Shown here: positions 6,100 through 10,931 of the stretch, one piece after another
Position numbering within the stretch: position 1 is the first letter of the stretch
Layout: each line of letters starts with the position of its first letter
Assembly: GCA_947450745.1 (NCBI GenBank)
Contig: CANFYD010000076.1
Coordinates: forward strand, 1-10,931
Direction of reading: 5' to 3'
Length of the DNA stretch: 10,931 bases
Source: Burkholderiales bacterium
GTDB lineage: Bacteria; Pseudomonadota; Gammaproteobacteria; Burkholderiales; Burkholderiaceae_C
Position numbers and translations under genes: made by a program
The notes under the pieces: generated by a model
Told to the model about the DNA's origin: nothing
The model's database searches: none
Seen by the model: only the letters and a program-made list of their open reading frames with translations

Positions 6100-8448
6100 T
6101 CAGCGTTTGGGCTGCAACTTGGCAAACGCGGCGGCCATCGCGTTGCCGGCTGCAGGCGCGGCGGCCGGTGCGGGGCGGCCACCGCCCGAGCGCTCGTTGC
6201 GTTCATGACGAGCGGCCGGGCGGAAGTTGTTGTCCTCCTTGGCGGCGCTGCGTTGCACAGGCGCATCCAGCTTCATCGTCAGCGAGATGCGCTTGCGGGC
6301 CATGTCCACCTCCAGCACCCGCACCTTGACGATATCGCCGGTCTTGACCACCTCGCGGGCATCGGTAACGAACTTGTTGGACAACTGGCTGACGTGGACC
6401 AACCCGTCCTGATGCACGCCCAAGTCGATGAAAGCGCCGAACTGCGCCACGTTGGAGACGGTGCCCTCGAGCACCATGCCTTCGACCAGGTCCTTCAAAT
6501 CCTCGACACCGTCGTTGAAGCGCGCCACCTTGAAGTCGGGGCGCGGGTCGCGGCCGGGCTTTTCCAGCTCGGCCAGAATGTCCTTGACGGTGATCGCGCC
6601 GAACTTTTCGTCGGCAAACGCCTCGGGCTTCAAGCTGCGGATCACATCGCTGCGCCCCATCACCTCGGCCGCCGGCTTGGCCAGCGTCTTCAGGATGCGC
6701 TGCACCAAGCCATAGGTTTCAGGGTGCACGCCGGAAAAGTCCAGCGGGTTCTCGCCGTCCCGGATGCGCAAGAACCCGGCCGCTTGCTCGAAGGTCTTGG
6801 GGCCCAAGCCCGTCACGTCGAGCAACTGCTTGCGGCTCTTGAATGCTCCGTTGGCATCGCGCCAGCGCACGATGGACGCCGCCACCGTGCCGGACAAACC
6901 CGACACGCGCGACAACAGCGGGGCCGACGCGGTGTTCAGGTCAACGCCGACCGAGTTCACGCAGTCTTCCACCACCGTGTCCAGCATCTTGGCCAACTCG
7001 GACTGGTTGACGTCATGCTGGTATTGGCCAACGCCAATGCTTTTCGGGTCGATCTTGACCAACTCGGCCAGCGGGTCTTGCAAACGCCGTGCGATGGAAA
7101 CCGCGCCGCGCAGCGTCACGTCCATGTCGGGCAGCTCCTTCGAGGCGAACTCGGAGGCCGAATAGATCGAAGCGCCGGCTTCGCTGACGACCATCTTCTG
7201 GATTTCCACATCAGGCACCAGTTGCTGCATGCGCTTGATCAGGTCGCCGGCCAGCTTGTCGGTCTCGCGGCTGGCCGTGCCGTTGCCGATGGCAATCAGG
7301 TTGACGCCGTGAGCCGCGCAAAGCCGGGCCAGCGTGTGGATGGAACCGTCCCAATCCTTGCGCGGCTCATGCGGGTAGACCACCGCCGTGTCCAGCACGC
7401 GGCCGGTGTCGCTGACCACGGCCACCTTGACGCCGCTGCGAATGCCCGGGTCCAGGCCCATCACGACGCGTTTTCCGGCTGGGGCGGCCAGCAGCAGGTC
7501 GCGCAGGTTCTCGGCAAACACCTTGATCGCCACCGTCTCGGCCGACTCGCGCAGGCGGGCAAACAGGTCGCGCTCCAGGCTCAGGCCCAACTTGACCTTC
7601 CAGGTCCAGGCCACCGTCTTGCGGATCAAGGCGTCGCTGGCGCGGTTGGCATGGCTCCAGCCCAGATGGCGGGCGATGCGGCCCTCCGCCAAGCCCGGCT
7701 GGCCGGCCACGGCCTCTTCATCCAGCCCCAGCTTGGCATCCAAAAACTCCAGCGTGCGCCCCCGGAACACCGCCAGCGCCCGGTGCGACGGTACGGTCCT
7801 GATGCTTTCGGCGTAGTCGAAGTAGTCGCGAAACTTGGAGATGTCCGGGTTGTTTTCGTCCTTGCCGTCCATCAGCTTGGACTTGAACTTGCCCTCGGCC
7901 CACAGCCATTCGCGCAGCTTGCCGACCAGCACGGCGTCCTCGGCCCAGCGCTCGGCCAGCAGATCGCGCACGCCGTCCAGCACCGCGTGGGCATCGGCAA
8001 AGCCGCCATCGGCATTGATGAAGGCCGCCGCCTCGGTCAGCGGCTCCAGCGTGGGGTCGGCAAACAGCCGGTCAGCCAGCGGCTCCAGCCCGGCTTCGCG
8101 GGCGATCATGCCCTTGGTGCGGCGCTTTGGTTTGAACGGCAGGTAGAGGTCTTCCAGCTCCTGCTTGGTCGGCACCGCCAACAGCGCGGCGCGCAGCTCG
8201 GGCGTCAACTTGCCCTGCTCTTCAATGCTTTTCAGCACCGCCGCACGCCGGTCTTCCAGCTCACGCAAATAGCTCAAGCGGGCTTCCAGGTCGCGCAGCT
8301 GGGTGTCGTCCAGCCCGTCGGTCGCTTCCTTGCGGTAGCGGGCGATGAAGGGCACGGTGGCCCCGCCGTCCAGCAGCTCCACAGCGGCCAGCACTTGGGC
8401 CGGGCGAACCTTCAGTTCGGCGGCAATTTGAAGCAGGATCTTGTCCAA
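6100..8448 (-). CDS. tex: Tex family S1 RNA-binding transcription accessory protein
   Basis: Tex (YhgF in E. coli) is a conserved cytoplasmic nucleic-acid-binding protein linked to transcription and RNA metabolism. From the chosen start the protein has 782 residues, close to E. coli YhgF (about 770). The order of parts is typical. An N-terminal helical region has GATVPFIARYRKEATDGLDDTQLR near 28-52 and LEDLYLPFKPKRRT near 98-111. A YqgF/RNase-H-like domain starts at VVMGLDPGIRSGVKVAVV near 328. SEAGASIYSASE follows, then the strongly conserved QDPLAELVKIDPKSIGVGQYQHDV near 457-480. Helix-hairpin-helix repeats lie at about 500-562 and an S1 domain at about 655-728. A low-complexity tail rich in Arg, Gly, Ala and Pro ends the protein. 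The frame is open for 71 more codons upstream, but those residues do not resemble Tex. No ATG is suitable, so I placed the start at TTG 8448 (MDKILLQIAAEL), although no clear Shine-Dalgarno precedes it. Confidence 0.93.
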   Translation of the reverse strand: MDKILLQIAAELKVRPAQVLAAVELLDGGATVPFIARYRKEATDGLDDTQLRDLEARLSYLRELEDRRAAVLKSIEEQGKLTPELRAALLAVPTKQELEDLYLPFKPKRRTKGMIAREAGLEPLADRLFADPTLEPLTEAAAFINADGGFADAHAVLDGVRDLLAERWAEDAVLVGKLREWLWAEGKFKSKLMDGKDENNPDISKFRDYFDYAESIRTVPSHRALAVFRGRTLEFLDAKLGLDEEAVAGQPGLAEGRIARHLGWSHANRASDALIRKTVAWTWKVKLGLSLERDLFARLRESAETVAIKVFAENLRDLLLAAPAGKRVVMGLDPGIRSGVKVAVVSDTGRVLDTAVVYPHEPRKDWDGSIHTLARLCAAHGVNLIAIGNGTASRETDKLAGDLIKRMQQLVPDVEIQKMVVSEAGASIYSASEFASKELPDMDVTLRGAVSIARRLQDPLAELVKIDPKSIGVGQYQHDVNQSELAKMLDTVVEDCVNSVGVDLNTASAPLLSRVSGLSGTVAASIVRWRDANGAFKSRKQLLDVTGLGPKTFEQAAGFLRIRDGENPLDFSGVHPETYGLVQRILKTLAKPAAEVMGRSDVIRSLKPEAFADEKFGAITVKDILAELEKPGRDPRPDFKVARFNDGVEDLKDLVEGMVLEGTVSNVAQFGAFIDLGVHQDGLVHVSQLSNKFVTDAREVVKTGDIVKVRVLEVDMARKRISLTMKLDAPVQRSAAKEDNNFRPAARHERNERSGGGRPAPAAAPAAGNAMAAAFAKLQPKR

Positions 8449-8480
8449 AACGGTGCGTACCAAGTAAAAAACAACAGGCA

Positions 8481-8507
8481 GTTTGCCACAGTGACCGCTG
8501 CGCAAAC
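8481..8507. promoter_or_regulatory. Dyad symmetry in the tex/chemoreceptor intergenic region
   Basis: gtttgc (8481-8486) and gcaaac (8502-8507) are perfect 6-bp inverted arms with an inner cag/ctg pair. The dyad lies 33 nt upstream of the proposed tex start, between the divergent genes. It could be an operator or chance. No T tract follows on either strand, so it does not look like a terminator. Confidence 0.25.
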
Positions 8508-8532
8508 AAAGGCCACATGCTTGAGAATCCGG

Positions 8533-8560
8533 CTCAAGCGGCTCGGTCAAGCGCCGATAC
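8533..8560 (+). promoter_or_regulatory. Candidate sigma-28 (FliA) promoter for the chemoreceptor gene
   Basis: CTCAAG (8533-8538) matches the CTAAAG core of the sigma-28 -35 element with one mismatch. GCCGATAC (8553-8560) matches the -10 element GCCGATAA with one mismatch. The distance between the TAAA-equivalent tetramer and the -10 is 15 nt, the consensus spacing. Transcription would start near 8567, leaving a leader of about 54 nt before the ATG at 8621. Chemoreceptor genes are standard members of the FliA regulon, so sequence and gene function agree. Confidence 0.65.
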
Positions 8561-8620
8561 CAGTACAGCCAGGGCAACTCAAGGAATGCCCGGGCCAGCC
8601 TTGATCTCCTTTGGGAAAAC

Positions 8621-10681
8621 ATGAACAACAAAAATTCGGCGTCGGGTAAGTCGGCAAGCAAAGTTCAGGCACAACAAGGCGTGCCACCAGAAGCTGGCGG
8701 GTACTTCACCCACCACGGCCCCTGGGCGATGGGCATACGCCTGTTTCGCATGCTGCAATTCAGCAGCAAGGCGGCGATCATTTCCGCCGTCTTTTTGCTG
8801 CCACTGGCTCTCGTCTCCGTGAGCCTGTGGCAAGCCAAACAAGAGGTGATCGACTTCGCGGCGAAGGAGCGCATCGGCGCTGCCGCGATGAAGGACCTGG
8901 GCGACTTCTACCGGGAACTGACCTTCACGCGCAATGCCACCCGGGCCGTGCTGGGCGGCTCTGACACCCCTGTCGCCAAGGACGCCAAGGCAGATTACGC
9001 CGCTGCCCGGATCAAAGCCGACCAAGCGCTGGCCGCACTGCAACTGCACCTGAAGCAAACCGGCGACCCGCTGGCGATGCAAGCGCCGGTCGAGCAGCTG
9101 AAGACCGCCTGGGAGGCGACTGCGTCGTCGCAGACCGGTGCAGACGCGCAGGGCAGCACCGTCTTCGGCCCGGTAGTGGTGGCTGCGCGGGAGCTGACCA
9201 ACCGGCTCGGTGACGACTCCAACCTGGTGCTGGACCCCGACGTCGACAGCTACTACCTGATCAACGCGATGGTGCTGACGATGCCCAAGCTGATGGAAGA
9301 CACCGGCCAGGTTTGGGGCTGGGCCAGCTTTGCGGCGTCCACCGGCCAGCTCGACAAAAAGCAGCTGGCCAATTTCAACATCTGGTTGGCCCGCAGTGGT
9401 GCCGGCGTGCAGGACTTGCGCGACTACATCGGCCGCTCGAAGAAAGCCACGCCAGCGCTGGCTGCCCAGATCGACCTGGCCGGGCTTGACCAGGTCAGCG
9501 CCTACTTGGCGAAAGCTCACAGTGCCGTGGTGGACAACCAGGGCTTGGATGCTGCGGCCCTGTATGCCGAGGGTCGCGCAGCAGTGCGCACGCTGGACCA
9601 GCTCTACGTCAAGACCGTGCCCCTGATCGACCAGTTGCTGGCCACACGCCTGGAAGCCACGCAACAACAGCGCCTGCTGCTGGCCGTCGCCGTGCTGGTC
9701 TGCATCATGGTCGGCTTTTATTTGTTCTACGCCTTCTTGCTGGTCACGCTGGGCGGCATGCAGGAAGTGCAGCGCCACCTGGAAGCGATGACCAGCGGTG
9801 ACCTGACCACCAGCCCGCAGCCCTGGGGCCGGGATGAGGCCGCCACGCTGATGGCCTCGCTGGCGGCGATGCAAGCGTCGCTGCGCTCGATGGTGATGAG
9901 CGTGCGCAGCGGAGCCGACGAAATCGTCGATTCCAGTTCGGAGATCTCAGACGGAGCGATGGACTTGTCCGCCCGCACCGAGAAGACCTCGGCCAATCTG
10001 GAAGAAACCGCCGCCGCGATGGAGCAGATCTCGGCCACCGTCAAGCACACGGCCGAATATGCGCAAGAAGCCACCGGCATCGCCAAACAGAATGCCGAGA
10101 TCGCCGAGCGCGGCGGCCTGGTGATCACCAAGATGGTGGCCACGATGGAGACCATCCACGCGTCCTCCAGCCAGATCAGCGACATCATCGGCACCATCGA
10201 CAGCATCGCCTTCCAGACCAATATCCTGGCGCTGAATGCGGCCGTCGAAGCGGCACGGGCCGGCGAGATGGGGCGCGGCTTTGCGGTGGTGGCGGCCGAA
10301 GTGCGACACCTGGCGCAGCGCAGCGCCGTGGCGGCGCGCGAGATCAAGAGCCTGATCACCACCAGCGTCGAACAAGTGTCGGTCGGTACCCGCGTGGCGC
10401 GGGAAGCGGGCGAGGCCATTCAGGGCATCGTGTCCGGGGCGGCGCGCGTCAACAGCCTGCTGGGCGACATCGCCAACGGCACGCGGGAGCAAAGTCTGGG
10501 CGTCAGCCAAGTCGGCATCGCGGTGAATGACCTGGACCGCGACACGCAACAGAACGCGGCCCTGGTCGAGCAAACCGCCGCCGCCAGCTCATCGCTGAAG
10601 TCGCTCGCCAATCAGTTGGCCGGTGAAGTGGCGGTGTTCCAGCTGCCGGACAGCGTGACGAAGCCCGGCCAGTCGCGCTGA
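8621..10681 (+). CDS. Methyl-accepting chemotaxis protein
   Basis: This 686-residue inner-membrane chemoreceptor signals through CheA and CheW to control flagellar rotation. A polar N-terminal arm of about 50 residues contains YFTHHGPWAMGIRLFRMLQFSSK. The first membrane segment is near 51-70 and a helical periplasmic sensor domain spans about 71-350, including LVLDPDVDSYYLINAMVL (202-219), a segment seen in four-helix-bundle sensors. The second membrane segment lies near 352-378 and HAMP near 379-430. The signalling hairpin has the near-invariant tip DSIAFQTNILALNAAVEAARAGEMGRGFAVVAAEVRHLAQRS (527-568). Glutamate- and glutamine-rich helices on both sides (EETAAAMEQISATVKHTA, NAALVEQTAAASSSL) are the likely methylation helices. 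No NWETF-type CheR tether is present at the C-terminus. The ligand is unknown. The ATG has only a weak GGGA as ribosome binding site; an internal ATG at 8729 (residue 37) is a less likely start. Confidence 0.95.
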   Translation: MNNKNSASGKSASKVQAQQGVPPEAGGYFTHHGPWAMGIRLFRMLQFSSKAAIISAVFLLPLALVSVSLWQAKQEVIDFAAKERIGAAAMKDLGDFYRELTFTRNATRAVLGGSDTPVAKDAKADYAAARIKADQALAALQLHLKQTGDPLAMQAPVEQLKTAWEATASSQTGADAQGSTVFGPVVVAARELTNRLGDDSNLVLDPDVDSYYLINAMVLTMPKLMEDTGQVWGWASFAASTGQLDKKQLANFNIWLARSGAGVQDLRDYIGRSKKATPALAAQIDLAGLDQVSAYLAKAHSAVVDNQGLDAAALYAEGRAAVRTLDQLYVKTVPLIDQLLATRLEATQQQRLLLAVAVLVCIMVGFYLFYAFLLVTLGGMQEVQRHLEAMTSGDLTTSPQPWGRDEAATLMASLAAMQASLRSMVMSVRSGADEIVDSSSEISDGAMDLSARTEKTSANLEETAAAMEQISATVKHTAEYAQEATGIAKQNAEIAERGGLVITKMVATMETIHASSSQISDIIGTIDSIAFQTNILALNAAVEAARAGEMGRGFAVVAAEVRHLAQRSAVAAREIKSLITTSVEQVSVGTRVAREAGEAIQGIVSGAARVNSLLGDIANGTREQSLGVSQVGIAVNDLDRDTQQNAALVEQTAAASSSLKSLANQLAGEVAVFQLPDSVTKPGQSR

Positions 10682-10690
10682 AGCCGGGCT
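10662..10690 (+). terminator. Hairpin spanning the chemoreceptor stop codon
   Basis: agcccggc (10662-10669) and gccgggct (10683-10690) form a perfect 8-bp GC-rich stem with a 13-nt loop that contains the TGA stop. Only a weak T content follows (gttgctgt), so it is at best a poor intrinsic terminator; it may serve both converging genes or protect the 3' end of the mRNA. Confidence 0.35.
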
Positions 10691-10711
10691 GTTGCTGTCG
10701 CTGTCGCTGTT
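10688..10711. repeat. Short tandem repeat, four copies of GCTGTY
   Basis: Four consecutive 6-mers, GCTGTT, GCTGTC, GCTGTC and GCTGTT, lie in the short gap between the two converging genes. It is a simple low-complexity repeat that could vary in copy number between strains; it lies outside both coding regions. Confidence 0.5.
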
Positions 10712-10715
10712 GCGG

Positions 10716-10931
10716 CTACGGCTGCTGCAGCAAAAAGCGCGCGGCACCGTCACCCGCCAGCCGGCCGCTGGCCATGCTGGCGGTGAGCAAATAACCGCCG
10801 GTCGGGGCTTCCCAGTCGAGCATTTCACCGGCGCAGAACAGGCCGGGCAGCTGCTTCACCATCAAGTGCTCGTCCAGCGCCTCCAAGCGCACGCCGCCGG
10901 CGGTGCTGATCGCCTCGGCCACCGGGCGGGC
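10716..10931 (-). CDS. HI0933/PP_4765-type flavoprotein, C-terminal fragment
   Basis: Only the last 71 residues are in the window; the gene continues past the right edge. The visible part reads ARPVAEAISTAGGVRLEALDEHLMVKQLPGLFCAGEMLDWEAPTGGYLLTASMASGRLAG, then a short tail. The AEAISTAGGV and PGLFCAGEMLDWEAPTGGYLL segments are the conserved C-terminal dinucleotide-binding part of the HI0933-like (BaiN-type) flavoproteins, most like the PP_4765 subfamily. The family is predicted to bind FAD; its substrate is generally not known. It converges on the chemoreceptor gene with 34 nt between the stops and shows no functional link to it. Confidence 0.88.
   Translation of the reverse strand, partial: ARPVAEAISTAGGVRLEALDEHLMVKQLPGLFCAGEMLDWEAPTGGYLLTASMASGRLAGDGAARFLLQQP

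Noticed and set aside
6205..8604. A 799-codon open frame on the plus strand opposite tex
   Set aside because: It lies entirely antisense to the strongly conserved Tex gene. Its residues are low-complexity (rich in His, Gln, Arg, Leu), as expected when a high-GC gene is read on the opposite strand.
8579..9874. A 431-codon open frame opposite the chemoreceptor
   Set aside because: His/Gln/Arg/Gly-rich shadow of the sensor and HAMP region; the plus-strand protein has all chemoreceptor domains.

Overview
The window looks like a chromosomal segment of a high-GC betaproteobacterium, most likely from the Burkholderiales (Comamonadaceae or a relative). This rests on the gene order, on the close fit of the ribosomal and synthetase proteins to that group, and on the high-GC third codon positions. 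It is mainly housekeeping DNA. I see no CRISPR array, transposase, tRNA, rRNA, phage gene, toxin-antitoxin pair or recognisable defence cassette.

Region 1 (about 1-3740, minus strand) is the classic translation operon thrS - infC - rpmI - rplT - pheS, which reads right to left and leaves the window inside pheS. It makes threonyl-tRNA synthetase, initiation factor IF3, ribosomal proteins L35 and L20, and the alpha chain of phenylalanyl-tRNA synthetase. The gaps hold the most interesting material. There is an intrinsic-terminator hairpin before thrS, a non-AUG (AUC) start for infC, and a roughly 130-bp imperfect palindrome with a T tract between infC and rpmI. A strong stem sits just before the rpmI ribosome binding site. 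An attenuator-like set of competing hairpins ends in a terminator before pheS.

Region 2 (3803-6001, minus) is one TonB-dependent outer-membrane receptor that probably starts at a TTG. Its substrate cannot be told from the sequence, and no transport partner lies next to it.

Region 3 (6100-8448, minus) encodes Tex, the conserved S1-domain RNA-binding protein (YhgF family). Its start is also probably a TTG.

Region 4 (8449-10681, plus) starts with a divergent intergenic region carrying a near-consensus flagellar sigma-28 promoter. It is followed by a full-length methyl-accepting chemotaxis protein, which implies a motile, chemotactic host. The window closes with the C-terminal end of a convergent flavoprotein of the HI0933/PP_4765 type.

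I found no new multi-gene system. The observations worth following up are regulatory: how the operon leaders may tune IF3, L35/L20, ThrRS and PheRS, and the palindromic element inside the operon.
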